From the NCBI RefSeq assembly GCF_002312805.1, contig NZ_NMUA01000002.1, positions 280,494-344,493 of the forward strand: DNA of 64,000 nucleotides, read 5' to 3'. The DNA is from Sphingobium sp. D43FB (GTDB lineage: Bacteria > Pseudomonadota > Alphaproteobacteria > Sphingomonadales > Sphingomonadaceae). Position 1 is the first letter of the stretch; the number at the start of each line of letters is the position of its first letter. The notes beneath the pieces are model-generated. The model made no database searches and was not told the origin of the DNA. It saw nothing but the letters and a program-made list of their open reading frames with translations. A program made the translations under genes and the position numbers. This document shows positions 45,175-54,427 of the stretch, one piece after another.

Positions 45175-45634
45175 AGGCGAAGGGCACGGTCTTGTCCTGC
45201 GGGCCAACCACCAGATCGACCTTCACCGTCTTGGCCTTGGCGATGACGTCATAGGCATTTTGCGACGGCATGATTTCGATCCCGTCCTTCGCATCGGTCA
45301 GCCGACCTTGCCAGCTATGCGTCTTGCCATCTTCGCCCGTCGCGCTGACCGTGCAGGCCGACAGGTCGCACTGGAACGGCGCGCCGACCAGCTTCACGGT
45401 CACGGTCTTTTCGCCATTGCTCATCGGCTGCACCAGCAGCACGGCGAAAGTGTCGGGCGCCGTCATCGTCGCGACCGTATTGGCGCTGCCGATATAGGCG
45501 ACCTTCGCGGCATCGCCGGTCCCGCCCTCATATTTCCATGCCTGGCCGATTTGCTCGCGCTGGCTGGGTTGTTCAGGTTCCTGCGAACAGGCGGCCAGCA
45601 ATGCCATGGCCGTCATCATCAACGGGATGCGCAT
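45143..45634 (-). CDS. Putative lipoprotein of unknown function
   Basis: A 163-residue protein with a lipoprotein signal (MRIPLMMTAMALLAACSQ; lipobox LAAC with the cysteine at residue 16). The mature part is a soluble beta-rich domain (TVTVKLVGAPFQCDLSACTVSA; KTVKVDLVVGPQDKTVPFAF) with one likely disulfide (CDLSAC). The start at 45634 is preferred for the signal sequence; ATG 45652 after a weaker site is an alternative. No family is recognised. Envelope location is the only safe inference. Confidence 0.8.
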   Translation of the reverse strand: MRIPLMMTAMALLAACSQEPEQPSQREQIGQAWKYEGGTGDAAKVAYIGSANTVATMTAPDTFAVLLVQPMSNGEKTVTVKLVGAPFQCDLSACTVSATGEDGKTHSWQGRLTDAKDGIEIMPSQNAYDVIAKAKTVKVDLVVGPQDKTVPFAFNVAELDLPR

Positions 45635-45699
45635 AGGCTCTTGTCCTTCCATCTGGTTACGGAAGGACAATGGTCGACGCCCCTTGCGGGTTGCAGCGT

Positions 45700-46107
45700 T
45701 CAGCCGGTGTAGCGACCAGCCGTTTGCCGGATAAGGGCAATCATGTTGGGAATGCCCTGCGTCCGGTTGGAACTCAGCTGATTGCGCAGGTCGAAGGGGG
45801 CAAGCGCTTCCTCGATATCCGCCGCGGCGATCGCGGCTGGCGGCTGGTCCTGCACCGTCTGCAGCACCAGAGCGATGATCCCCTTGGTGATCGCGGCATT
45901 GCTGTCCGCCAGGAAATGCAGTCGCCCATCGTCCAGCACGGTCGGATAGACCCACACGGCCGCTGAACAGCCGCGCACCAGCGTCGCATCGGTCTTGAGC
46001 GCGTCCGGCATCGGCTCAAGCGCGCGGCCAAGGTCGATCAGCAAGCGATAGCGGTCGTCCGCATCGAGAAACTGATATTCTTCTTGGATGTCGGCAAGGT
46101 TCGTCAT
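45700..46107 (-). CDS. sufE: Cysteine desulfuration protein SufE
   Basis: A 135-residue sulfur acceptor that takes the persulfide from SufS and stimulates it. The acceptor cysteine is Cys47 in VRGCSAAVWV, matching Cys51 of E. coli SufE, and the opening EEYQFLDADDRYRLLIDLGR is typical. It lies 12 kb from the suf operon, so the SufS partner is unlinked, as is common in alphaproteobacteria. It may be transcribed together with the downstream lipoprotein gene. Confidence 0.94.
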   Translation of the reverse strand: MTNLADIQEEYQFLDADDRYRLLIDLGRALEPMPDALKTDATLVRGCSAAVWVYPTVLDDGRLHFLADSNAAITKGIIALVLQTVQDQPPAAIAAADIEEALAPFDLRNQLSSNRTQGIPNMIALIRQTAGRYTG

Positions 46108-46155
46108 GCCCGCCCCTATAGGGCGAAAAGGACGGCAGGTAAGCCCCCCTCTTGG

Positions 46156-47415
46156 TCAGGCCGCCACCCAATCCTTGCGCAGCGCCCGCCCGCCCAACGC
46201 CATGAACAGCCCGGCAAGCAGATAGAAACCAAGCGCCGCGACGATGGCGTAGCGCAGCGCCTCGATCCCATAAGCCGGGGTCAGCGCGTCGGACAAAGCG
46301 CCGACGAACCAGCTGCCAAGTCCCAGCCCCACCAGATTGTTGATCAGCAGGAAACTCGCCGCCGCACTGGCGCGCATATGGGCGGGGACGAGATGCTGCA
46401 CGGCGGTCAGCACCGGGCCGAGCCAGACATAGACCAACGCCTGCGGCACGAGGAACAGGGCAAAGGCAAAGCCGACGCTGTCGGACAGCACCCCGATGAC
46501 GAACAACGGCATGCCTACCACATAGCTGATCGCGGGAACCCAGGCATAATAGGCCTTGTCCTTGCCACCCATCGCGTCGCCCAGCCAACCGCCCAGCAAC
46601 ACGCCCGCCACCCCGCCGATCAGCAGCAGCCCACCCAGAAACTGCCCCGCGCCCATCAGGTCGAGGCCAAAGCTGCGCATCAGCAGGCTGGGCAGCCAGA
46701 AAGCGACGCCATAGCCGCACATCGAACTGCACGCCGCACCCACCGCCAGGAACCAGAAGCTACGCTTGGCCGCGAGGATGCCGAACACAGCGGACACGGG
46801 CGCAGCATCGCTCGCCTGCACTGGCCGGGCGGGCTCGCGCACCACCAGGCGGAAGACAGGCGCGATCAGCAGGCCGAGCAAGCCGACAACGATGAAGGCG
46901 GTGCGCCACTCTACGGTTTGGGCGATATAGCCGCCGAGCAGCACGCCGCCCGCCGAGCCCAGCGGAATGCCGAGCGAGTAAATGGACAGCGCCCGCGCCC
47001 GCTGATGCGCCGGGAAATAGTCGGAGATCACCGCATAGGATGGCGCGACCCCGCCCGCTTCGCCCACGCCCACGCCGATGCGGCACAGGAATAGCTGCAT
47101 GAAATTGCCCGCCAGCCCGCATAAAGCCGTAAAGCCGCTCCATACCGCGAGGCTGACGGTAATGACCCAGGTCCGGCTGGTGCGATCGGCCAGCAACGCC
47201 AGCGGGATCGCCAGCGTCGAATAGAGCAGCGCAAAGGCGATACCGCCCAGCGCCCCCAATTGCGTATCGCTCAGCCCCAGCTCCGCCTTGATCGGCCCGG
47301 CAAGGATGCCAAGGATCTGCCGGTCGAGGAAGTTAAACGTATAGACCAGCAACAGCATCGCCAGCACGACGCCGCGATAGGCGGGGGGAGCAGCGGGGGC
47401 GGATCGGTCGGTCAT
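46156..47415 (-). CDS. MFS transporter, spinster-like
   Basis: A 419-residue inner-membrane transporter with twelve hydrophobic helices. MFS markers are YTFNFLDRQILGILAGPIK in helix 1, the loop 2-3 motif LADRTSRTWVI and the RIGVGVGEAGGVAPSYAVISDYFP segment characteristic of spinster-type MFS proteins. Spinster homologues in sphingomonads often sit near TonB receptors and degradative genes. Here a TonB receptor follows upstream on the same strand after a short inverted repeat, so the two may import the same compound across both membranes. The substrate is unknown. Confidence 0.9.
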   Translation of the reverse strand: MTDRSAPAAPPAYRGVVLAMLLLVYTFNFLDRQILGILAGPIKAELGLSDTQLGALGGIAFALLYSTLAIPLALLADRTSRTWVITVSLAVWSGFTALCGLAGNFMQLFLCRIGVGVGEAGGVAPSYAVISDYFPAHQRARALSIYSLGIPLGSAGGVLLGGYIAQTVEWRTAFIVVGLLGLLIAPVFRLVVREPARPVQASDAAPVSAVFGILAAKRSFWFLAVGAACSSMCGYGVAFWLPSLLMRSFGLDLMGAGQFLGGLLLIGGVAGVLLGGWLGDAMGGKDKAYYAWVPAISYVVGMPLFVIGVLSDSVGFAFALFLVPQALVYVWLGPVLTAVQHLVPAHMRASAAASFLLINNLVGLGLGSWFVGALSDALTPAYGIEALRYAIVAALGFYLLAGLFMALGGRALRKDWVAA

Positions 47416-47428
47416 AGGGCTTTACCCA

Positions 47429-47499
47429 TCTCCGTTCAGTTCGAGCTTGTCGAGAACCGTTGCGCAAGGGTTCTCGACAGGCGCGAACCGAACGGAGAT
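47429..47499. repeat. Short palindromic repeat related to family B (copy 4)
   Basis: Outer arms CTCCGTTC / GAACGGAG and an inner TCGAGAACC..GGTTCTCGA stem. It is a shorter variant of repeat family B, without the CCTGCCGCAGG hairpin. It lies between the TonB receptor stop and the MFS gene. Confidence 0.8.
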
Positions 47500-47509
47500 A
47501 GGGTGAAGA

Positions 47510-49864
47510 TCAGAACTTGACCGTCCCCGTCAAGAACACCTGCCGGGGATTGCCGTAGAAGGCGGTCAGCGTGCCTTCGCGGCCCAGCGTGGGCGTCGGG
47601 AAACCGGCGGCATTGTTGATGATGGCGCCCGTCACTGCGTTGGCCGCGACGAAGGTATAGCCCGACGTCTTATATTCCTTGTCCATCAGATTCTTGCCAT
47701 GCAGGCCCAAAGTCCAGCGATCGTCTGGCGCGGTATAGACGATGCTGGCGTCCCACAGCGCAAAGCCCTTCTGGTCGATATAGGGGTTGGGAATCTCGAA
47801 CTGATAGGTCTTGCTGCGCCACGACACGCTGCTCGCCAGATAGAGGCTGCCCGCGCCTACCGGGGTCGAATAGCTCATCGTGCCGCTGGCGGTCCATTTG
47901 GGCGTATTCTGTACTTCGCGATTGGCCGCCACATCGGTCGGCACGCCGCCGATGTTGGTGATATATTCGCGATATTCCGCGTCGATATAGCCGACAGCAG
48001 TCGACAGGTTCAGCCGATCGCCCGGCGTCATCAGATCACGGCCCAGCCGCGCGGTGCTTTCAAACTCCAGCCCCTTGAACCGCGCCTTGCCCGCATTGGA
48101 CACCACGCCGCAGAAGGAGGGCGTGGCGACGCCGCCGACGCTGACAGTGCAGGCGACCGATCCCGGAATCTGCACATCCTTATAATCGGCATAGAAGCCC
48201 GCGACCGCGACATAGAGCGCGCCGTCCAGGAAATTGCCCTTATAGCCGACTTCATAGCTATCGACCTGTTCGGGCGCGAAGCTCAGGAACGACGCGATTT
48301 CATCGTCCTGCCGGATGCCGTCGCCATTAAGGTCAGGCGCATTGGTGCCGACGCCGCGCGGATCGAAGCCGCCGCCCTTGAAGCCCTGCGAGAAGCTGGC
48401 GTAAATATTATGATCGGGCGTCGGCTTGTAGCTGATCGAGACGCGCGGGGTAAATTTCTTATATTCGCGCTCACCGTTGAAATTGGTGCTGGGCGCGCCG
48501 AACGCCACGCCCGCGCCGCCGAACAAGGGCGACCCGCCACCCAGATAATTTTGCCGCAATATGTCGGCCCGGCGCTTGTCCCAGGTGTAGCGGCCACCGG
48601 CCGACAGGCTGAGCTGTTCCGTAATGTCGAAGGTAAAGTCACCGAACACGGCATAGGTTTCGGTGTCCACATCGGCCTGCGTATAGGCGGTCAGCCCCGC
48701 AACCGTCGTGAACAAGCGCACGTCGAACGCGGTGTCGGCCTTGGCATCGAGATAATAGAAGCCGACCATGCCGTGCAGCGGCCCCTGATCGTAGAGCAGC
48801 TGGAATTCTTGGCTCAGTTGCTCGTTGAAGTAGAAGGCGGGCACATCGACATCGACTGCGGGCAGCGCATCGAAATCGATCGGCGAGGCGCTGTCATCCT
48901 TGCGCCACGCACTGATCGAGCGCAGCGTGACCGCGTCGCTCAGTTCCGCCGTGATATTCATGGAAAGACCATAGGACTCCACATATTGTTTGGGATCAGT
49001 GAGGCCGCCGCGCGTGTCGAACACATCGTCCAGCACCGGCGCGCCCGATAGCTGGCCGGGAATCAGCCGATGGCCACCGCGCGCGCTGCTATTATCCTTG
49101 GTATAATCGCCAGTGATCCGCATCAGCACGGGCTGGCCATAACCACCCATTTCAAAGGTAGCGCGGCCCGCCCAGATATCCTTGTTGTAATTTTCATCGC
49201 CGGTGGTGAGATTGTCGCCAAAGCCACCACGCGACAGCCGGGCAAAGGCCCCGCCGACACGGATCATGTCGCTCAACGGCGCCGACACGCTGATGATGCC
49301 ATCGGCCTGGTCATAGCTGCCATAGGTGCCCTTGAGCTTGAGCGAAAATTCCTGCGGCAGCATCTTCGTCACATATTTGACCGCACCACCGATGGTGTTG
49401 CGCCCATAGAGCGTGCCCTGCGGCCCGCGCAGCACTTCGATCCGCTCGACATCATAAATGTCGAGAATCGCGCCCTGCGGCCGGTTGAGATAGACATCGT
49501 CAAGATAGATGCCCACGCCCTGTTCGAAACCCGACACCGGGTCTTGTTGGCCGACGCCCCGGATGAAGGCGGTCAGCGTCGAATTGGTGCCGCGCGAGGC
49601 TTCCAGCGTAGTGTTGGGGGTCATGTTGGCAAGGTCGGTAATGTCGATCGCCCCGCCCCGTTCCAGCGCTTCGCCCGAAAAGGCGCTGACCGCGATCGGC
49701 ACGCTGACCAGCGTTTCCTCGCGGCGCCGAGCGGTAACGACGATCGCGCCTTCCTCCTCGACGGCCGGGACGGCGGCGTCCTGCGCAAGGGCAGGCATGG
49801 CCAGCGCACCGCTCCAGGCAGCGGAGGCAAGGGCGATGGCGCGGATGCTGAAATGGGCCTTCAT
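47510..49864 (-). CDS. TonB-dependent receptor
   Basis: A 784-residue outer-membrane active importer. The signal peptide is residues 1-27 (ending ALAMPALAQ). A TonB-box-like IVVTARRREE precedes a plug domain with RIEVLRGPQGTLYGRNTIGGAVKYVTK. The 22-stranded barrel follows, with FSQGFKGGGFDPRG and the C-terminal aromatic VFLTGTVKF that targets barrel assembly. The start at 49864 is chosen because it begins the signal peptide. It belongs to the large sphingomonad FecA/FyuA-like group, most of which import unknown organic compounds. It diverges from a tetR gene across a perfect inverted repeat, which suggests specific induction. Confidence 0.93.
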   Translation of the reverse strand: MKAHFSIRAIALASAAWSGALAMPALAQDAAVPAVEEEGAIVVTARRREETLVSVPIAVSAFSGEALERGGAIDITDLANMTPNTTLEASRGTNSTLTAFIRGVGQQDPVSGFEQGVGIYLDDVYLNRPQGAILDIYDVERIEVLRGPQGTLYGRNTIGGAVKYVTKMLPQEFSLKLKGTYGSYDQADGIISVSAPLSDMIRVGGAFARLSRGGFGDNLTTGDENYNKDIWAGRATFEMGGYGQPVLMRITGDYTKDNSSARGGHRLIPGQLSGAPVLDDVFDTRGGLTDPKQYVESYGLSMNITAELSDAVTLRSISAWRKDDSASPIDFDALPAVDVDVPAFYFNEQLSQEFQLLYDQGPLHGMVGFYYLDAKADTAFDVRLFTTVAGLTAYTQADVDTETYAVFGDFTFDITEQLSLSAGGRYTWDKRRADILRQNYLGGGSPLFGGAGVAFGAPSTNFNGEREYKKFTPRVSISYKPTPDHNIYASFSQGFKGGGFDPRGVGTNAPDLNGDGIRQDDEIASFLSFAPEQVDSYEVGYKGNFLDGALYVAVAGFYADYKDVQIPGSVACTVSVGGVATPSFCGVVSNAGKARFKGLEFESTARLGRDLMTPGDRLNLSTAVGYIDAEYREYITNIGGVPTDVAANREVQNTPKWTASGTMSYSTPVGAGSLYLASSVSWRSKTYQFEIPNPYIDQKGFALWDASIVYTAPDDRWTLGLHGKNLMDKEYKTSGYTFVAANAVTGAIINNAAGFPTPTLGREGTLTAFYGNPRQVFLTGTVKF

Positions 49865-49934
49865 GGTCGGTCCTCTCCTGAAAATGGGGTGCCCGGTCTG
49901 CCGGATCACTTTGCGTTGACCGATTCGATAATGA

Positions 49935-49956
49935 AAGTTGAACCATCTTTCAACTT
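49935..49956. promoter_or_regulatory. Perfect inverted repeat between the TonB receptor and tetR, probable operator
   Basis: Arms AAGTTGAA and TTCAACTT with a 6-bp spacer (CCATCT), centred about 80 bp from each start codon. A single site in this divergent region could let the TetR protein control both genes. Confidence 0.6.
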
Positions 49957-50026
49957 CAAATAGAGAGGCGGAGACAAGGCCGGTTCAGTGCGGCAAAAAG
50001 AACACAGATTTTCGCAAGGAGTGGAC

Positions 50027-50641
50027 ATGGCCGAGGACGCCGCCGCCAAGGACGACAAGACGCCGCGCACCGCCAGGGGTGAGCGAACTCGCCGCGCATT
50101 GCTGGCGGCGGCGGCAGCCGAATTTGGCGAAAAGGGCTTTCACGACGGCTCGATCAGCGGCATCACCCGCCGCGCGGGCTGTGCGCTGGGCAGTTTCTAC
50201 ACCTATTTTGATAGCAAGGATGATATCTTCCGCGCGCTCGTCGCCGATATGTCGGGCCAGGTGCGCGATTATGTGTCCCCGCGCATCGCCGACGCCCGCG
50301 ACGGGATCGACGCCGAGCGGATAGGCCTACTCAGCTTCCTGGAGTTTGCGCGCGAACATAAGGAAATCTATCGCATCATCGACGAAGCGGAGTTCGTCGA
50401 TCAGGCCGCCTATCGCGCTCATTATGAAAATACCGCGTCCCGCATGACCGCCCGCCTGACCAAGGCGGCGGTACGCGGCGATGTCCGCGCCGATGTCGAG
50501 GAAGTCCATGCCTGGGCGATCATGGGCATGAACGTGTTTCTGGGCCTGCGTTTTGGCGTATGGGATGACAGCCGCCCGCCAGAGGAGGTCGCGGCCATCG
50601 CCAATGCATTGGTGGAACGGGGCATCGGCACGAAAATCTGA
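50027..50641 (+). CDS. TetR family transcriptional regulator
   Basis: A 204-residue repressor. The helix-turn-helix lies at about residues 17-62: RTRRALLAAAAAEFGEKGF then ISGITRRAGCALGSFYTYFDSKDDIF. The C-terminal helices form a ligand pocket with no assignable specificity. The ATG at 50027 follows AAGGAG, so the upstream GTG frame opening at 49988 is not needed. It is divergent from the TonB receptor gene and shares its operator region, so the receptor (and perhaps the MFS transporter) is the expected target. Confidence 0.92.
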   Translation: MAEDAAAKDDKTPRTARGERTRRALLAAAAAEFGEKGFHDGSISGITRRAGCALGSFYTYFDSKDDIFRALVADMSGQVRDYVSPRIADARDGIDAERIGLLSFLEFAREHKEIYRIIDEAEFVDQAAYRAHYENTASRMTARLTKAAVRGDVRADVEEVHAWAIMGMNVFLGLRFGVWDDSRPPEEVAAIANALVERGIGTKI

Positions 50642-50651
50642 CCAGGCCGGA

Positions 50652-53459
50652 TCAACGCCCCGATTCCGAGAGGGAGAGCGGCCCGCTGTTATGCATCCCC
50701 ATGCTGGACCGCAGCATGTCCGCCCAGTCCGACCCGGCGCACAGACCGATCATGCCGGGTGCATCCCACTTCGCCAGGATAGGGGCGATTTGCGACCGTG
50801 CCATGGGGCGCCCGAATAGGAAGCCCTGACCGACATCGCACCCCTTGACCATCAGATGCGCCGCTTGTGCAGCCGTCTCTATGCCTTCGGCGACCGTGGT
50901 TATGCCCAGATTTTTCGCAAGGTCGATGACCGCCCCGACAATGGCGGCATCACCCGTTTCTGCGGCATTGAGGCGCGACACGAAAGACCGGTCGATCTTG
51001 ATCGTGTGAACCGGAAATTGTTGCAGGTGCGTCAGCGACGCATAGCCTGTTCCGAAATCATCCAGGGCAATCGTCACGCCCGCCGCGGCCAACGTCTCCA
51101 GGCAATTATGGACCCGATCGGACAATTGCCCCACGAACACGGTTTCCGTGACCTCCAGTTCCAGCAGGCTGGCGGGCAGTCCCAGCTTGTGCATCCGCCC
51201 CAGGATGCGATCGACGAAATCACCCCGACGAAAATCGCCCGGTGCGCCGTTGAACGCGATCCGGCCAAAGGCGAGGCCCTGGTCACGCCAGGCGACCATA
51301 TCGGCCATGATGCAATCGAGCATCCGATCGGTCAGCCGGACCGCCAGATCCGCGTCTTCGAACGCCGCGCGAATTGCGCCGGGCGGCTGCAGCCCCTGCT
51401 GTTGATCGTGAATGCGCAGCAAGGCTTCGAAACCCTCCAACGCCCCGGTGCGCAGGTTCACCTTCGGCTGATAAAAGGGGATGATATGGTTGTTGGTCAG
51501 GGCCGCCCGCGCCTTGGTCAACATGGCCTTTTCCATGTCTACCGCTTCGCGCATGGCGGGCGTGAAGCCTCGTATCTGACCTGGCCCCTCGCTCTTGGCG
51601 GCATAGAGCGCCAGATCCGCGCATTTATGCAGCTCTTCGGCGTCCAACCCATCCCGAAACGCCAGCGCACCACCCGCGCTCAGGCTGACATCGATATGGC
51701 GTCCATCATGCAGCAGGGAGCCCGTCAGGCTACCCATGATGGTGTCGACGGTTTCCTGTCGCGCCTGTTCCGGGGTCAATCCCGGCAGGATGATCGCGAA
51801 CTCGTCCCCACCCAGACGCGCCAAAGTCGCACCGACCGGCAAACGCTTGCTCAGTTTGGCTGCCACGTCATGCAGCACCGCATCGCCCGCATGATGGCCA
51901 AGCGTATCGTTGATGGTCTTGAACCGATCGACATCGAGCACAATCAGGCCGACGCACTGCCCCTGTCGGCGCGCCTCCTCTAACGCTTGGTCCAGGCGCT
52001 CGGCGAACATCGCGCGATTGGGCAGCCCGGTCAGGGCATCATGCGACGCCGACCATTTGAGCTTGGCCTCATATTGCAACTGCGCGGTGACATCATGCAG
52101 CGAACCCAGCAGACGGACCGGCTTGCCATCCTTGTTGCGCACAACATAGCCCCGCGCGACGAGATTGAGATAGCGCCCATCGGCCGCGCGAAATCGGAAT
52201 TGTTCGACCCATTGGTTGAAATGCGCGTCCTCCAGGCTGGCGAGGTTGTCGACCACGCGCTTTTGATCGTCCGCATGGATATGGTCGACCCACCATGACC
52301 GGGACGTGCCCGTGCGGGTTTCGGCATAGCCCAGAACATCGAAAGCGGCCTCGCTCCAATCGATCCGATCCTGTTCAAGTGAGCAGTCCCAGATGATGTC
52401 GTTGGTTGCCCGCGACGCCAGCCGATACCGCTCCTCGCTCTCTCTCAGCGCATTTTCCGCTTTGACCTGATCATCGATATCCTCCAGCGTCCCATACCAT
52501 TTCAGGATGGTGCCATCTTCAGCCCGACGCGGCTGCGCGCGGGCGCGATGCCAGTGATACACGCCACCACGATCGCGCAAACGATAGCGCACATCCACAG
52601 CCGAGGCATCTGGCGCGCTAGTCGTTCGGTGCCACAGATCGAGAATTGCGGGGAGATCGGCGGGATGAACAGCGGCCGTCCACCCACTACCCAACGCATC
52701 CGCCGTCGGCATGCCGGTCACCGCCTCCCATTTGGGACTGAGTTCGAGGATCGCGCCGACAGCGTCGCTGATCCACGGCATTTGCGGATTGAGGTCGACC
52801 GAATAGCGATAATGATCTTCACTCTGCCGAAGCGCGGTGACCACCGCGCTCATCTCGGACCGCGAGATCAAAAGCTTGCTGAACGCCGACTGGCTGGTCG
52901 CGAGAGTGCGGACGATAACGGCGGCGATGATGAGGAAAGTGACACCGATCCCAATCAGGTAGACGTCGGACGATGTCAGCAGGCACAAGGTAACCGGCGC
53001 CGCACCGAACAGCAGGACAAATCGGCCGGCCACGGGCAAGGATTGCAAGCAATAACAACAGCTGATCGAGCCAACGAACACATAGAGCGCAACCGATGTG
53101 ATCCGGTCGGTCGCCACTTCATTGAGCAGGAACAACCCCCAAGCCCCGAACGCGGCGCTCAGGACCGCCGACATGACGATGGTCCCGGCAAGATGCCGCC
53201 GCATCTTGCTTGGGGAGGGTACGCTCCTCTTGCGCGCCATCCACAGGAAACCCCGGACGACGATAATGACGGACAGGGTAGCCGGAACGCTGAGGCTCAG
53301 CCAGACCGGCACATCGCCATAGGTCACCATCGCCAGGCAAAAGACGTTGATGAACATCAAGGCGTACATCAGGGGAATCTGCCCCGTCAGCGCCTTATAC
53401 TGCTCGTGCAACGCCACCTGCGATTTTTCGGCAATCCGTCTGAACCGAGCAAATACCAT
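50652..53459 (-). CDS. Membrane sensor with PAS-PAS-GGDEF-EAL domains
   Basis: A 935-residue cyclic di-GMP enzyme. An N-terminal membrane module (about six helices, residues 28-190) is followed by two PAS domains (~215-335 and ~345-465). The GGDEF domain has an intact GGDEF at 550-554. The EAL domain starts with EALLR at 678, and the catalytic set LELEVTET, ALDDFGTGYASL, KIDRSF, AEGIET and QGFLFGRP is complete. Both synthesis and hydrolysis are therefore possible; by precedent one activity usually dominates. Some EAL residues are unusual (FNGAPG in place of NVS). It is the last gene before the putative island. Confidence 0.92.
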   Translation of the reverse strand: MVFARFRRIAEKSQVALHEQYKALTGQIPLMYALMFINVFCLAMVTYGDVPVWLSLSVPATLSVIIVVRGFLWMARKRSVPSPSKMRRHLAGTIVMSAVLSAAFGAWGLFLLNEVATDRITSVALYVFVGSISCCYCLQSLPVAGRFVLLFGAAPVTLCLLTSSDVYLIGIGVTFLIIAAVIVRTLATSQSAFSKLLISRSEMSAVVTALRQSEDHYRYSVDLNPQMPWISDAVGAILELSPKWEAVTGMPTADALGSGWTAAVHPADLPAILDLWHRTTSAPDASAVDVRYRLRDRGGVYHWHRARAQPRRAEDGTILKWYGTLEDIDDQVKAENALRESEERYRLASRATNDIIWDCSLEQDRIDWSEAAFDVLGYAETRTGTSRSWWVDHIHADDQKRVVDNLASLEDAHFNQWVEQFRFRAADGRYLNLVARGYVVRNKDGKPVRLLGSLHDVTAQLQYEAKLKWSASHDALTGLPNRAMFAERLDQALEEARRQGQCVGLIVLDVDRFKTINDTLGHHAGDAVLHDVAAKLSKRLPVGATLARLGGDEFAIILPGLTPEQARQETVDTIMGSLTGSLLHDGRHIDVSLSAGGALAFRDGLDAEELHKCADLALYAAKSEGPGQIRGFTPAMREAVDMEKAMLTKARAALTNNHIIPFYQPKVNLRTGALEGFEALLRIHDQQQGLQPPGAIRAAFEDADLAVRLTDRMLDCIMADMVAWRDQGLAFGRIAFNGAPGDFRRGDFVDRILGRMHKLGLPASLLELEVTETVFVGQLSDRVHNCLETLAAAGVTIALDDFGTGYASLTHLQQFPVHTIKIDRSFVSRLNAAETGDAAIVGAVIDLAKNLGITTVAEGIETAAQAAHLMVKGCDVGQGFLFGRPMARSQIAPILAKWDAPGMIGLCAGSDWADMLRSSMGMHNSGPLSLSESGR

Positions 53460-53610
53460 ATACGCGCACCAAGCTCTCCCTCGCTATATATAGGAGCAAC
53501 CCGTTAACAAACGCATAGAGCCAGCAATATCGAACGTTCATGCAGGAAGCATGGTCGATGCGCGTGAGCGTCCCGCTATCTGATCATATTTATTGGGGGG
53601 AGAGTAAAAA

Positions 53611-53628
53611 TGGTGCCCGGAGACGGAA
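53611..53628 (-). other. tRNA 3'-end remnant, candidate island attachment site (attL)
   Basis: TGGTGCCCGGAGACGGAA is the reverse complement of a tRNA 3' end: CCA, discriminator A, an acceptor strand TCCGGGC (partner GCCCGGA, as in tRNA-Phe), T-stem CCGTC and two T-loop bases. The match stops there and an AT-rich stretch begins. The orientation is that expected of the duplicated 3' fragment left by a tRNA-targeting integrase, with the intact tRNA at the far end of the island. Confidence 0.5.
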
Positions 53629-54427
53629 CCCAAGAGATCAAATAAATATTTGATTTCAAATTCTTGATTGCTCGTCAGCTGGAGAGTGATACCGCAAAAT
53701 ATACCACGAGGCGCAAAGGATGAGCCTAGGTCGTCTCTAAGCTTATAATATCATTAAAGAATTTTGCAAGGGGCATCCATTTCTGGCCACGTGTGTCCAA
53801 ACATCGAGAAATCCTCAGGTTTTGGACCCGGGTTCGGTTCCCATCTGATCAGCTTTGGGGCTCATTTTGGGTAGCTATCGACCCATGCCGGACGCTCAGC
53901 GCCCGATTTTGGATCCTCAGCAGCAGACGTTCCGCTTTTCTGACGGCTGTCGACAAAAGGCGGTCGTCCAGATCTGCTGCCGCGAACGTCCGCTCCTGAC
54001 AAAAGCTGCCTATGAACCGCTCCGATGCAGATCGTCAGGAAAGCGCCCTAATTCGGTCATTCAGCATACCGCCGTCTCGGCCCGAAAGCTGCCATCGCGA
54101 CATAGCGGCGGGAAGTACGCATTTCGGTGGTTGGCAAACGGCAGTTCACGAGCTTGCGATTGCTGCCCTTTTTTATCGGCAGGATCTCGCAGTTCTGCTT
54201 GTGCCAGCTGGTTAGCTTTAAGCTCGTATTGCTTCTGCCTCTTACGATGTGCTGGCAGGCCTCGATCGGATCCTCCAGGTCACCAGTGGTTTCTCGCGCT
54301 GGCGGGGTAGCGGCTGGCCCCGACCGTACAGCGTAGGCCCCGCCAACCACCCAAGCCGCCCGACTTCATTCCGCGGTTGGTGGGATATCATGCACTTCGC
54401 GCCTTTCCGCACACGACCCGCCCAACC
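53629..54427. other. Gene-poor, AT-enriched stretch at the island edge
   Basis: These 800 bp hold several short overlapping frames in all directions but none with a ribosome binding site, recognisable motif or host-like codon use. The first 150 bp are strikingly AT-rich for this genome (AAATAAATATTTGATTT). The part from about 53930 to 54130 resembles degenerate non-coding remnants common in sphingomonads. No RNA gene was recognised. It probably carries the 3' flank of the hpaB-like gene and decayed mobile-element sequence. Confidence 0.5.

Noticed and set aside
53790..53850. Possible tRNA around CCCGGGTTCGGTTCCCATC
   Set aside because: The T-arm-like stretch has no matching acceptor, D or anticodon arms at the right spacing.
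53855..54350. Frames of 151 (plus) and 97 (minus) codons in the island edge
   Set aside because: No ribosome binding site, no conserved motif, Cys/Ser/Arg-rich composition and mutually overlapping frames. Treated as non-coding or decayed sequence.
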